Under the pieces are notes generated by a model. It had not been told where the DNA came from and made no database searches. It saw only the letters and a program-made list of their open reading frames with translations. This document shows, piece after piece, positions 43,695 to 52,708 of a stretch of DNA of 53,886 nucleotides (within the stretch, counting starts at the first letter, position 1; the number at the start of each line of letters is the position of its first letter). The stretch covers positions 1 through 53,886 of the forward strand of contig JAKSHW010000002.1 of the NCBI GenBank assembly GCA_024399195.1, written 5' to 3'. The position numbers and the translations under genes were made by a program. Source of the DNA: an archaeon. GTDB lineage: Archaea; Thermoplasmatota; Thermoplasmata; Methanomassiliicoccales; Methanomethylophilaceae.

Positions 43695-44978
43695 ATGATG
43701 ACTCCCTATTATCCACGCACTGTCGATTCCGAATTGGAACAGGTTTTGAGCGTAATGGGGGCCGTTGTCATAGAAGGTCCTAAATGGTGTGGGAAAACAA
43801 GGACCGGTCTCGAAAATTCAAAAAGTGCCGTAAAGTTGCAAGATCCGGACAACCGCAGTAGGTTCACTCTGATGGTAAACAACAAACCATCCTCTCTTCT
43901 GGAGGGGGAGACCCCCCGTCTGATCGATGAATGGCAGACCTACCCCGTGTTATGGGATGCGATCAGATTTGCTGTAGACGAACGTGGGGTTCCTGGCCAA
44001 TTCATTCTGACCGGTTCGAACAGTCCTTTGAGCAAGGAGGACAGATCAGAGATTCACCATAGCGGGACGGGACGTATAGGTCGTATCAGGATGCGTCCCA
44101 TGTCTTTGTTCGAATCGAACGATTCCAAGGGGAGCGTTTCCTTGAAAGATCTCTTCAATGGAAACCATGGTTTCTTTGATGAATCCCCTCATTCGTTGAA
44201 GGATGTCGCATCCCTTGTGTGCCGTGGCGGGTGGCCAGCTACAATAGGTATGGGGGATGAGCAGGCAATTGAGTCGGTAAGGCAATATTATCTCGGTCTG
44301 ACCGGCTCAGACATCTCGGAGATAGACGGAGTAAATCGTAAGACCGACACCGTCAAAAGACTGATGAAATCTATCGCTCGCAACACCTCATCGCCCGTGG
44401 GGATCACAGCGATCTCGGAAGACATGGCCGATGGGATAGACGGCAGACATGAAACCGTGTTGACCGTCCGTAGCTATCTCAACGCGTTAAAAGGGTTATT
44501 CATAGTGGAAGAACTTCCAGGTTGGTCCCCCGACATGCGTTCCAAAGTCCGTGTGAGGTCTACGCCTAAACGCAATCTCTGCGATCCGTCATTGGCTGCC
44601 GTGGCACTTGGTTGCGGTCCGGACAGACTCATCGAAGATCCATCGACCTTCGGTCTACTTTTCGAATCCCTGTGTATCCGTGACCTCAGGGTCTATTCCC
44701 AATCCCTCAAAGGGACGGTGTACTACTACCAGGACGAGACCAAGTTCGAAGTGGATGCAATAATAGAACTTTTGGACGGAAGGTGGGGGGCTGTAGGGAT
44801 CAAGCTCAATCCCGATAGGGAGGACAAGGCTGCTGACAATCTCAAGAAGCTTGTGAAGAAAGTGGACACCGTTTCAATGAACGAACCTTCGTTCCTTATG
44901 GTCCTCACCGCCACCGGTTTCGCACATCGTCGTGACGATGGTGTGTTGGTGGTACCCATCGGCTGTCTACGTGATTGA
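43695..44978 (+). CDS. DUF4143/AAA_14 ATP-binding protein
   Basis: A 427-residue AAA-type ATPase of the AAA_14 plus DUF4143 family. Walker A GPKWCGKT (about 28-35), Walker B LIDEWQTYP (about 76-84) and the sensor-like ILTGSN (about 103-108) are followed by the DUF4143 domain, with a nuclease-fold-like end (YYYQDETKFEVDAIIELLDGRWGAVGIKL, about 345-373). The D-xx-I-E-L and K positions recall PD-(D/E)XK. Members are widespread in anaerobes, often near toxins or defence genes, with role unknown. ATG 43695 (or 43698) is 25-28 bases from TTAATAAT. Confidence 0.88.
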   Translation: MMTPYYPRTVDSELEQVLSVMGAVVIEGPKWCGKTRTGLENSKSAVKLQDPDNRSRFTLMVNNKPSSLLEGETPRLIDEWQTYPVLWDAIRFAVDERGVPGQFILTGSNSPLSKEDRSEIHHSGTGRIGRIRMRPMSLFESNDSKGSVSLKDLFNGNHGFFDESPHSLKDVASLVCRGGWPATIGMGDEQAIESVRQYYLGLTGSDISEIDGVNRKTDTVKRLMKSIARNTSSPVGITAISEDMADGIDGRHETVLTVRSYLNALKGLFIVEELPGWSPDMRSKVRVRSTPKRNLCDPSLAAVALGCGPDRLIEDPSTFGLLFESLCIRDLRVYSQSLKGTVYYYQDETKFEVDAIIELLDGRWGAVGIKLNPDREDKAADNLKKLVKKVDTVSMNEPSFLMVLTATGFAHRRDDGVLVVPIGCLRD

Positions 44979-45061
44979 ACGTCCATTCCCCAATGGCCAT
45001 AACCAAATAGTGTTACACCGTTCCCGTTGTATAGGTACACCTTCACAGGTGGGTGATCAGT

Positions 45062-46471
45062 ATGCAGAAAATGGTTATGGAAGAGGCCCAGGGTCAGCAG
45101 GACCTGCTGTACAAAGCGGTCGAACACATGCAGGACCTAGGTGCGGAGTTCGCGGATGCCAAGTCCCAGTCCGTCAGGAACACCGGAATCAGTTCCGTCA
45201 ACGGGGAGCTCAGGAACCTTGTCCGCAAAGGTGTGGGCGGGGTCTGTGTAAGGGCATGGATCGGTGGAAGGTGGGGATACGGAAACGTCTCCTCCTTCGA
45301 CAAGGACGCGGTCATGAAGGCCGCCGAGGATGCGGTCAGGAACGCCGCAGGCGACAAGAGGTCCGACCTGTCCCTCGAACCCGTCGTGGTAAAGAAGCAC
45401 ATGAAGGCCCAGGTGAAGATCCATCCCGATTCGGTGGACCTTACCGAGAAGATCGAGGTCGTACGCGATCTCGACAAGGTGCAGAGCATCGACGAGAGGA
45501 TCATCAACCGTATCGGTTCCTATTCGGAGGAGATCAAGGACAACTGTCTCGTCAACTCCGCCGGTTCCGACATTTCATGGCAGGAGGTACGTACCCTCTG
45601 CAGGGCCATGTCCGTCGCCGCCGACGGTCAGAGGTTCGAAAGATACTACGACGGACCTGACAGCACCCTCGGTTTCGAGGTTGTGAAGGACACCGATATC
45701 GAGGCTCTCGGAAGGAAGACCGCACAGGAGGCCATCGCCACCCTCGGCGCCGTAAGATGCCCCTCGGGAAACCTCACGGTCCTTTCCGATCCCATGATCA
45801 CGGGACTTCTCGCACATGAGGCGATGGGTCATGCCTCCGAAGGTGACGAGATCACCAAGAAACGTTCGTTCCTCACCGACGCCTGCGGAAAGAAGGTCGC
45901 ATCAGACATCATCTGCATGTACGACAACGGTACCGTCCCCGGTGCCCATGGATCGGTTCCCTTCGATGACGAGGGAACCCCTTCCACCTGTACCAAGATC
46001 ATCGACAACGGTGTCTACAACGGATACATGCACAGTCTCGAGACCGCATCCCAGCTCGGAGTTAAACCCACCGGTAACGGAAGGGCGGAGAACTTCGGAA
46101 AGAGGACCTGGGTCAGGATGACCAACACCTACTTCGGACCCGGGGAATGGGATAAGGACGAGCTCATCGCCGAGACCAAGGACGGTATCCTCACCGACAA
46201 GATGGTCAACGGAATGGAGGACCCTGTCGGAGGATGTTTCGAGGCCAAGGCCCTTAGAGGATACATAATCAAAAACGGTGAGATCAAAGACATCGTACAG
46301 TCATTCACCCTCACCGGAAAATCCGTGGAGATCCTCCAGACCGTCGACGCCCTTTCCGACGAGGTCGTCCTCGACGGAGGAATGTGCGGAAAAGGTATCG
46401 AGGACTGGGTCAGGGTATCTTCAGGAGGACCGTACATGCGTGCAAGGATGATCGTGGGGGGAGGACAGTGA
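45062..46471 (+). CDS. tldD: Zinc metalloprotease TldD
   Basis: A 469-residue catalytic subunit of the TldD/TldE protease, which cleaves unfolded or modified peptides in the cytosol. The zinc-binding HExxxH is HEAMGH at about 252-257, followed by ASEGDE, and the family's C-terminal GGMCGKGIEDWVRVSSGGP is complete. The start is ATG 45062 with AGGTGGGTGAT just upstream; an in-frame GTG nine bases earlier is inside that site. The TldE gene starts at its stop (GTGA overlap), so the two subunits are translated together in fixed ratio. Substrate in this organism unknown. Confidence 0.94.
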   Translation: MQKMVMEEAQGQQDLLYKAVEHMQDLGAEFADAKSQSVRNTGISSVNGELRNLVRKGVGGVCVRAWIGGRWGYGNVSSFDKDAVMKAAEDAVRNAAGDKRSDLSLEPVVVKKHMKAQVKIHPDSVDLTEKIEVVRDLDKVQSIDERIINRIGSYSEEIKDNCLVNSAGSDISWQEVRTLCRAMSVAADGQRFERYYDGPDSTLGFEVVKDTDIEALGRKTAQEAIATLGAVRCPSGNLTVLSDPMITGLLAHEAMGHASEGDEITKKRSFLTDACGKKVASDIICMYDNGTVPGAHGSVPFDDEGTPSTCTKIIDNGVYNGYMHSLETASQLGVKPTGNGRAENFGKRTWVRMTNTYFGPGEWDKDELIAETKDGILTDKMVNGMEDPVGGCFEAKALRGYIIKNGEIKDIVQSFTLTGKSVEILQTVDALSDEVVLDGGMCGKGIEDWVRVSSGGPYMRARMIVGGGQ

Positions 46472-47787
46472 ACGGCTACATCACGGAAAAGGCTATGCAG
46501 GCCCTTAAGAAATACGACCAGGCGGAGGTATACGTCTCCGAGACCGTCGTCAACACGGTCTATATCGACAATTCGAAGATCAGCAACGTGGAGACCAAGA
46601 CCGACAAGGGAATGATGTTCCGTATGACCAAGGACGGGAGGATGGGCAAGGCGTCCGTCACCCTCAACGGCCCCGGTGCGGAGGAGGATTGCCTTTCCAT
46701 GGCCGATTCCGTTCTCCAGTTCTCTCCTGTCAACCACGACATGAATCCCTATGTGTTCCCCAGGTCTGCGAAGATCTCCGTTCCGGACGTGTTCGACAGG
46801 AAAGTGGCCGAGATCACCCCCGATGTGCTCAGGGAACTCGCCAAAGGCGTGATCGACAACTGTTCTGTCAACATCCCCAGGGCACAGATCAGGGTTTCCA
46901 CCACATCGTCCCATGTGATGAACAGCAACGGTGTCGACGTATCCCATTCCAGCACATTGGTCTACGGACATTTCACCTCCATGACCGTCAGGGACCACCC
47001 CGGAGAGGGTATCGACACCTTCCACGGGACCCATCTCACCTTGGATCCGGCCCATATCGGAAAGGAGCTTTCCAGGAAGGCCAACGATGCGGCGGTATGT
47101 ACCGGTTTCAAAGGTACCGAGCAGATGACCATGATCCTCCCTCCCGGAGAGCTCGGGGATATGCTGTTCTCCTCCGTAGGTGATGCTATCGACGGTGAGA
47201 ACGTGAAGTACGGACGCAGCATGTGGAAGGATTCCGTCGACTCCCCCGTGGCATCCGAGAAGCTCACCATCACCGACGATCCCACGGTCCCTGCACCTCT
47301 TTCCTGTGCGTTCGACGACGAGGGACAGCCTACCCAGAAACGTCCCGTATTGGAGGACGGTGTCCTCAGGGGATTCCTCAGGGACTCCTTCTGTGGTGCA
47401 AGCACCGGTAATGGAATGCGTAGGTCGAGCGTGGAGGCCCAGGGTGCATACGAGCGTACACCCGTCATCAAACCCCTCAACCTAGTCGTGAAACCCGGAA
47501 ACCTCACCAGGGAACAGATCATCGAACAGACCGACCGCGGTATCCTCGTGGAGAAGTTCGCGAGCCCCGAGGCCGACGGATTGACCGGAAGGTTCGGTCT
47601 CAACGTCAGGTGCGGATACATCGTCCGCAACGGCGAGATCACCGGTGTGGTGAACAACGCCCTTCTCATGGGCAATATGTTCGACTGTGTGAAGAACGTC
47701 GACCTCATCGGTTGCGACAGTACGCAGATGGGTGTCATCACCGTTCCCACCATGAGCTTCACCGGAACCGAGCTCGTGGGTAACTGA
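46468..47787 (+). CDS. tldE: TldE/PmbA subunit of the TldD/E protease
   Basis: A 439-residue partner of TldD. It has the overall TldD/PmbA fold (for example GFKGTEQMTMILPPGELGDML, and the C-terminal GLNVRCGYIVRNGEITGVVNNALLMGNMFD) but lacks the HExxxH motif, as expected for the non-catalytic subunit. The GTG start at 46468 overlaps the TldD stop TGA (46469-46471) and is preceded by a strong GGGGGGAGG. The ATG-less extension to 46384 would lie inside tldD and is rejected. A hairpin terminator follows the gene, so tldDE forms a two-gene operon. Confidence 0.93.
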   Translation: MNGYITEKAMQALKKYDQAEVYVSETVVNTVYIDNSKISNVETKTDKGMMFRMTKDGRMGKASVTLNGPGAEEDCLSMADSVLQFSPVNHDMNPYVFPRSAKISVPDVFDRKVAEITPDVLRELAKGVIDNCSVNIPRAQIRVSTTSSHVMNSNGVDVSHSSTLVYGHFTSMTVRDHPGEGIDTFHGTHLTLDPAHIGKELSRKANDAAVCTGFKGTEQMTMILPPGELGDMLFSSVGDAIDGENVKYGRSMWKDSVDSPVASEKLTITDDPTVPAPLSCAFDDEGQPTQKRPVLEDGVLRGFLRDSFCGASTGNGMRRSSVEAQGAYERTPVIKPLNLVVKPGNLTREQIIEQTDRGILVEKFASPEADGLTGRFGLNVRCGYIVRNGEITGVVNNALLMGNMFDCVKNVDLIGCDSTQMGVITVPTMSFTGTELVGN

Positions 47788-47797
47788 AACCTCAAAG

Positions 47798-47827
47798 CGG
47801 TCGGAAGGGGATAGACCTTTCCGGCCG
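47798..47827 (+). terminator. Terminator of the tldDE operon
   Basis: CGGTCGGAAGG (47798-47808) pairs with CCTTTCCGGCCG (47816-47827), with one bulge and one G-T pair. Confidence 0.6.
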
Positions 47828-47923
47828 TCATATCCAATTGACGGGTACATACGTACGGTCCTGGACTATGTGCGACCGTCGACCGTTCCTAAAATAAACT
47901 ATGAAACGTTTTCACACCACATC

Positions 47924-50900
47924 ATGAAAGGACGTTCGGTTCTGTTGCTGTTCGGATTGGTCCTGCTCTGTGCAGGGATCCTCGGTTCGTTGCCCGATGA
48001 TTCCATGGCCTCCGGACAGACCTATAAAATTACCTATGTTATCGATGAAGCCTGCGGTGTCAATTCCCCCGACAATCCTTCGGAATACGAATCGGGGATG
48101 AACGTGCATCTGGTCGATGCAGTCCCCCAGGACGGATATGTTTTCGAAGGATGGTATTCCGTCTCGTTTTTCGGATCCTTGGTCAAGAGGGTCGATATCA
48201 CCCAGGGGGACCAGGTCCTGTACGCCTATTGGTATTACACCTGTCCCATAGTATACGATCTCCAAGGGGGTGTGAACAACGAGGACAACCCCGAGATGTA
48301 TGATTCGCATGCGGGTCTGAACCTGGGCGATCCCTCGTTCGACGGACGCGGGTTCGGAGGATGGTACACACGCAGTACGATAACCAAGACCACGGCGTCG
48401 CCTGTGGACCATATCGAGATATTCGCTGTATGGAACTACACATTGGAATACGATCTACAGGGCGGTACATCCACAGGAACCTATCCTTCCACCTACAACG
48501 AGATCAAAAGACCCAGTATCAGGAACCCCGTCAGGGCGGGCTACGAGTTCGAGGGATGGGTGGACGAGAACGGAGACGATGTGGACATCTCCCGTATCAA
48601 CGGAAAGGACTACGTCCTCACCGCCGTGTGGTCAAAGCTGCCCGGGTACACTATAACCTACCATGACGGTGACACCGTCGTAGGTACCGATACCTATACC
48701 AAAGGTGTGGCGAAGACCGATCTCCTCGAGATCGACGGAGGGGACACACGCATGTTCAACGGATGGTGTATCGACGGTGATCATTCCAAGAGGATACTTT
48801 CCATCCAGGTCGGTACCGTCGGGGACCTGGACCTTTACGCCTGGTGGATCCCCGTATCCGATGTGGTGGGCCATTATTACACGTTGTCCTATACGAAAAC
48901 GACCGCCGAATGGTTCAACACAAATACCGAGACCGGAAAGTTGACGGTCAAACACTATCAGTACGATCCGATGAAAGGGTTCTACTCGGTCTCTGTCCTG
49001 GACACCTCCGCGGGGATGAACGTGGAGAGCGGTTGGGATTCGGACTCGACCGGAAGCCTTACCTGGACCTATGCGGGAATGGGCGAGTACAAGGGATACC
49101 TCTGTGAGGTGTACCGTGGGAGCGGAGGATCGCTTTCCGCCGTCCAATACATCTACGACGGGTGGATCCCGGTCCATATAGAATATTCCTCGAGCTATTT
49201 CTCATGGACCAGCAACGCCTCGGTCAGGATCGTCTATGACCTTTTGGAGACCGGGACCTTCGATATAACCGCGGACATCGAGGTCAAAGGTTATGGCGAT
49301 GTGGGGATCGATGTTTCCGGAAGCGGTCTTTTCGAACCCGGGAGCGAGGTAACGCTTTCCGCGGACATATCCGCAGGTACCGTTTTCAAGGGATGGTACA
49401 ACGCAGACGGAAAGCTTCTGAGCGAGTCGAAGACCTACACGTTCGCCGTATACCTGGACACGGAGGTCTATGCCCTCAACGACAAGGACCCGGACTTCAC
49501 CTATTCCTACAAGGAATCGTTCAGGCCGTATGTCCGTGAAGGCCTGACCGATGTCAGTCTGTCCGTCTACTGCACGTCCACGGGAGAGACCGTCGAGTAC
49601 ACGGACGATGTCACATTTTCGTTGAGCACCGGCGGGGAGTACAGGATAACCTATTCGGGAACCCTCGGGGACAACGAATACTACGGTTTCTATATCGTAT
49701 TCGTGGACGGTGACGTGTTCAGGACGTACAACTGGGACGCACAGAAGGTGAACTATTCCCTGACGGTGTCCATCCTGTATTCTGATTTCCAGAAACACCG
49801 TAACGATACCGTCACCAGGTCGTATACAGGTATGTCGGACCTGAAGAAATTCGTCAACCCTTCCGATAACAGCGTGGTGCAGATCGCGAAGTACATCATC
49901 GACAACACTCGGGGCATGGACGACGGGGACAGGCTCTATGTCCTTCTCCGTTTCGTACAGATCCTGAAGTACCAGTACGACTCGGTGTCCATGGGTCAGG
50001 AGGAGTATTTCAAATACCCTGTGGAGACCCTTTACGATATGAACGGCGATTGCGAGGATACGGCCTTCTTGTTCTGTTCCATAGCATGTGCGATGGGGTA
50101 CCAGTCTGCACTGATCCTGTTCGACGGACATATGGCGTCCGCGGTACAGGTTCCCGATGGAAGTGTGAACGGCAGGTCCGTGTTCAAATACCTCGGAGAG
50201 GACTATCTGTACTGTGAGACCACCGCCACCGGTTACGGTATCGGGGAGGCTCCTTCCGGATACGAACAGAGCGGTAATCTGTACAAGAGCATGATATCCA
50301 TCCCCGTGGAACACGATCTGGTGTTCGTAGAGGCCAAGGAACCCGACTACGAGAACGACGGATGGGTCGAACACTACCATTGCGAAACGTGCGGACGCAA
50401 CTACAAGGATTCACATGGTCTGGAGGAGATCCCCAACATCGTCATTCCCAGGCTCAAGGCGGACCTTACCGTAAAGGTGGAAGGGGATGCCCAGGAGATA
50501 TCCGTAGACCTTCTCAAAGAGCTTAGGGACGACGGAAGGTCTGTGGAATACAGGTTCGGCGATATGTCCGTGATGTTCAGGTCCGAAACGATAGCCTTCC
50601 TTTGCGATTCGGATGTCGGATATCTTCTCGAATGCCGTGTAGCCGAACCTTCCGACCTCACAAAGGAACAGAACTCCGCTTTGGGTGACGGTATCGCATA
50701 TCTGTTCAGATTGACCAAAGGGGATTTCATCATCGATGTGGAGGGATCCGTTACCCTGACCCTGCTGTACAGTCAATCGTTGGATGTAGAAGGTCCCTAT
50801 CTTCTCGGAGAAAACGGTGACAAGGCCCTTGTGGGGGATGCGGTCATGGAGACCGGATGCGTTGTGTTCCAGTCCGATGGGTTGGGCGTATATTGTCTCG

Positions 50901-51013
50901 ACATCGTCCGTCCCCATCAGGAAGAAGGGACCCCGTTCTATCTCATCGTGGCCACGGTGATCGCCATACTGGTGTTCATCGGATTCATGGTGATGCTGCA
51001 CCGTCACAGGTGA
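47924..51013 (+). CDS. Membrane-anchored surface protein with transglutaminase-like domain
   Basis: A 1029-residue exported protein with a signal peptide (about 1-30, GRSVLLLFGLVLLCAGILGSL). Four InlB B/Flg_new-type repeats (about 35-310) come first (GYVFEGWY, GFGGWYTRS, GYEFEGWVDENG, MFNGWCIDG). Beta-rich domains follow (315-600). A transglutaminase-like region (about 640-780) has a Cys in NGDCEDTAFLF, a His in FDGHMASAVQV and an acidic residue in YLYCETTATGYG, the expected Cys-His-Asp/Glu order. Next come a CxxC half unit like those in the 36040 protein and a C-terminal membrane helix with a basic tail (FYLIVATVIAILVFIGFMVML). It is probably cell-attached, with protease or cross-linking activity outside. 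ATG 47924 follows an AAAATAA box by about 30 bases. Confidence 0.88.
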   Translation: MKGRSVLLLFGLVLLCAGILGSLPDDSMASGQTYKITYVIDEACGVNSPDNPSEYESGMNVHLVDAVPQDGYVFEGWYSVSFFGSLVKRVDITQGDQVLYAYWYYTCPIVYDLQGGVNNEDNPEMYDSHAGLNLGDPSFDGRGFGGWYTRSTITKTTASPVDHIEIFAVWNYTLEYDLQGGTSTGTYPSTYNEIKRPSIRNPVRAGYEFEGWVDENGDDVDISRINGKDYVLTAVWSKLPGYTITYHDGDTVVGTDTYTKGVAKTDLLEIDGGDTRMFNGWCIDGDHSKRILSIQVGTVGDLDLYAWWIPVSDVVGHYYTLSYTKTTAEWFNTNTETGKLTVKHYQYDPMKGFYSVSVLDTSAGMNVESGWDSDSTGSLTWTYAGMGEYKGYLCEVYRGSGGSLSAVQYIYDGWIPVHIEYSSSYFSWTSNASVRIVYDLLETGTFDITADIEVKGYGDVGIDVSGSGLFEPGSEVTLSADISAGTVFKGWYNADGKLLSESKTYTFAVYLDTEVYALNDKDPDFTYSYKESFRPYVREGLTDVSLSVYCTSTGETVEYTDDVTFSLSTGGEYRITYSGTLGDNEYYGFYIVFVDGDVFRTYNWDAQKVNYSLTVSILYSDFQKHRNDTVTRSYTGMSDLKKFVNPSDNSVVQIAKYIIDNTRGMDDGDRLYVLLRFVQILKYQYDSVSMGQEEYFKYPVETLYDMNGDCEDTAFLFCSIACAMGYQSALILFDGHMASAVQVPDGSVNGRSVFKYLGEDYLYCETTATGYGIGEAPSGYEQSGNLYKSMISIPVEHDLVFVEAKEPDYENDGWVEHYHCETCGRNYKDSHGLEEIPNIVIPRLKADLTVKVEGDAQEISVDLLKELRDDGRSVEYRFGDMSVMFRSETIAFLCDSDVGYLLECRVAEPSDLTKEQNSALGDGIAYLFRLTKGDFIIDVEGSVTLTLLYSQSLDVEGPYLLGENGDKALVGDAVMETGCVVFQSDGLGVYCLDIVRPHQEEGTPFYLIVATVIAILVFIGFMVMLHRHR

Positions 51014-51022
51014 TGGTGTGCA

Positions 51023-51044
51023 CAGGCCCTTGTGCAGGGGCCTG
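51023..51044 (+). terminator. Hairpin after the surface-protein gene
   Basis: CAGGCCC (51023-51029) pairs with GGGCCTG (51038-51044). AAAACCTTTCCC follows. Confidence 0.5.
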
Positions 51045-51099
51045 AAAACCTTTCCCTATCCCCGAAGTATAAAACGGACCTGTACCTCGGGGGTCTGCA

Positions 51100-52125
51100 A
51101 TGTGGAAACTAGGTAACCTCGACATAGACGGACGTGTCGTATTGGGTCCGATGTCCGGATTCACCTGCAGCAGTTACAGGGAGTTCATGAGACCTTTCGG
51201 TACAGCGGTAACCGTGACTGAGATGATCTCGGACATGGGCGTCGTCTACGGTGGAAGCAAGACCGCAGGTTATCTGGAGTTCAAGGACAATGGTATCACG
51301 GGGGTACAGCTTTTCGGAGGGACCCCCGAAGGCCTTGCCATGGCCGCGAAGAAGGCTCTGGAGATCAATCCTGACATCTCGTTCTTCGATGTGAACATGG
51401 GATGTCCTGTGACCAAGATCATCCGCGTAGGTGCGGGTTCCGTTCTGATGAAGGATCCTGTCAAATGCGGCGAGATGGTACGTGCGATAAAGAAGGCGGT
51501 GGACGTCCCTGTGACCGCGAAGATCCGTCTGGGGTGGACCAACAAAAGCATGAACTTCCGCGAGGTTATCGAAAAGGTCACCGATGCAGGGGTGGACGCG
51601 GTGACCGTCCATGCGAGGACGAAGGAAGAGAGGTATCTGGGAACCCCCCATTACGACCTGATAGCAGACCTTCAGTCGGAGATGTCAGTCCCGTTGATCA
51701 TCTCGGGGAACATAGTTTCAGTGGAAAGCGCCGCAGAGGCAATGGAGCTCACCGGAGCCACTGCGGTGATGGTGGCCCGTGGAGGGGTAGGCAATCCTTA
51801 TCTTGTAACCCAGTTGGACCGTTATTTCCGTACAGGGGAGGTCCTTCCGAATCCCACCGTATCCCAACAGGTCGATTGGTGTATACAGTTGGCGGACATG
51901 CTGATCGCAGAGAAGGGGGACGATTCCGCCATGAGGAAGTTCCGTAGTTTCGCACCCCGTTTTGTAGCAGGATGTCATGGGTGCAGGGAATACCGTCACA
52001 GGTTGGCTACGGAATCCGTGGATTACGACAGTCTTGTCAATCTTCTGAACGAGATCAAGGAGAAGCTTGGTTCGGAACACATTTTCAACGAGGGCCGTAG
52101 GGAAGACCTTCCCGATATGGAGTAG
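51100..52125 (+). CDS. dus: tRNA-dihydrouridine synthase
   Basis: A 341-residue FMN enzyme that reduces uridine to dihydrouridine in tRNA. The barrel begins RVVLGPMSGFTCSSYREF; the catalytic cysteine is at about residue 102 in VNMGCPVTKIIRVGAGS. TAKIRLGW (about 140) and TVHARTKEERY (about 168) are FMN/RNA-binding motifs, and ISGNIVSVE plus ARGGVGNP close the barrel. A C-terminal helical tRNA-binding tail follows. ATG 51100 comes about 29 bases after the TATA box GTATAAAA. The stop is TAG, and the frame stays open beyond it into the next gene (see findings). Confidence 0.94.
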   Translation: MWKLGNLDIDGRVVLGPMSGFTCSSYREFMRPFGTAVTVTEMISDMGVVYGGSKTAGYLEFKDNGITGVQLFGGTPEGLAMAAKKALEINPDISFFDVNMGCPVTKIIRVGAGSVLMKDPVKCGEMVRAIKKAVDVPVTAKIRLGWTNKSMNFREVIEKVTDAGVDAVTVHARTKEERYLGTPHYDLIADLQSEMSVPLIISGNIVSVESAAEAMELTGATAVMVARGGVGNPYLVTQLDRYFRTGEVLPNPTVSQQVDWCIQLADMLIAEKGDDSAMRKFRSFAPRFVAGCHGCREYRHRLATESVDYDSLVNLLNEIKEKLGSEHIFNEGRREDLPDME

Positions 52126-52144
52126 GCCGGTACGACTGCTATTC

Positions 52145-52152
52145 CAATATAC
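52145..52152 (+). promoter_or_regulatory. TATA box deciding the start at 52174
   Basis: CAATATAC is centred 25-26 bases before ATG 52174, favouring it over the GTG at 52159. Confidence 0.6.
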
Positions 52153-52173
52153 CAGTATGTGTTAACATGGACG

Positions 52174-52701
52174 ATGTCCGTCGATCCGTTCATCGAAGCA
52201 TTGCGTTCCAGATCCGATGTCTACGGGGTCTACCCATTGGACGATCCTACTATGGAACAGGTGACCGATGTCGAATCCCACCTTGAAGGTAAGGGGTACG
52301 TTTTGGACAACCAGGCCGTGAAGGACCTGAACGAACGGTCCATCAGGTACGTGGTGTTCTCGAAAGGTTTCCTCGAGGAACCGAAAGGACACATCATCGA
52401 GTTCATCGACAGGGCCTACGGGTTATGCGGTCATGACGTCATACCCGGTAAAACGGAGGATGTCCCCGAAAACGCCATCTGGGCCTCCAAATCCTTGGTA
52501 ATATATCCTGACAAACTGTCGGATAAAGGGGTTAGCATGGTGTTCAACAGCTATCCTATATCGTTTATCGAAGGGGTGGACGACGCCGTGGCGTACAATC
52601 CGTCACTCGGCACCGACACCTATCTGAAATCCAAATACAGCTTCGATGGACCCAAACACACAATGTCCACGATCGTCGCATTGGGTGTATCGGGCGACTA
52701 G
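52174..52701 (+). CDS. Unknown small cytosolic protein
   Basis: A 175-residue protein with no recognised family. It has an acidic, mixed alpha/beta composition, no membrane helix, and three cysteine-poor segments. SKGFLEEPKGHIIEFIDRAYGL and SKSLVIYPDKLSDKGVSMVFN are the best-conserved-looking parts. The start is ATG 52174, placed by its TATA box. It lies in the same reading frame as the dihydrouridine synthase, separated from it only by a TAG and 16 sense codons. It ends with TAG eight bases before the stop of the convergent DMT transporter. Confidence 0.65.
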   Translation: MSVDPFIEALRSRSDVYGVYPLDDPTMEQVTDVESHLEGKGYVLDNQAVKDLNERSIRYVVFSKGFLEEPKGHIIEFIDRAYGLCGHDVIPGKTEDVPENAIWASKSLVIYPDKLSDKGVSMVFNSYPISFIEGVDDAVAYNPSLGTDTYLKSKYSFDGPKHTMSTIVALGVSGD

Positions 52702-52708
52702 TCCGTCC

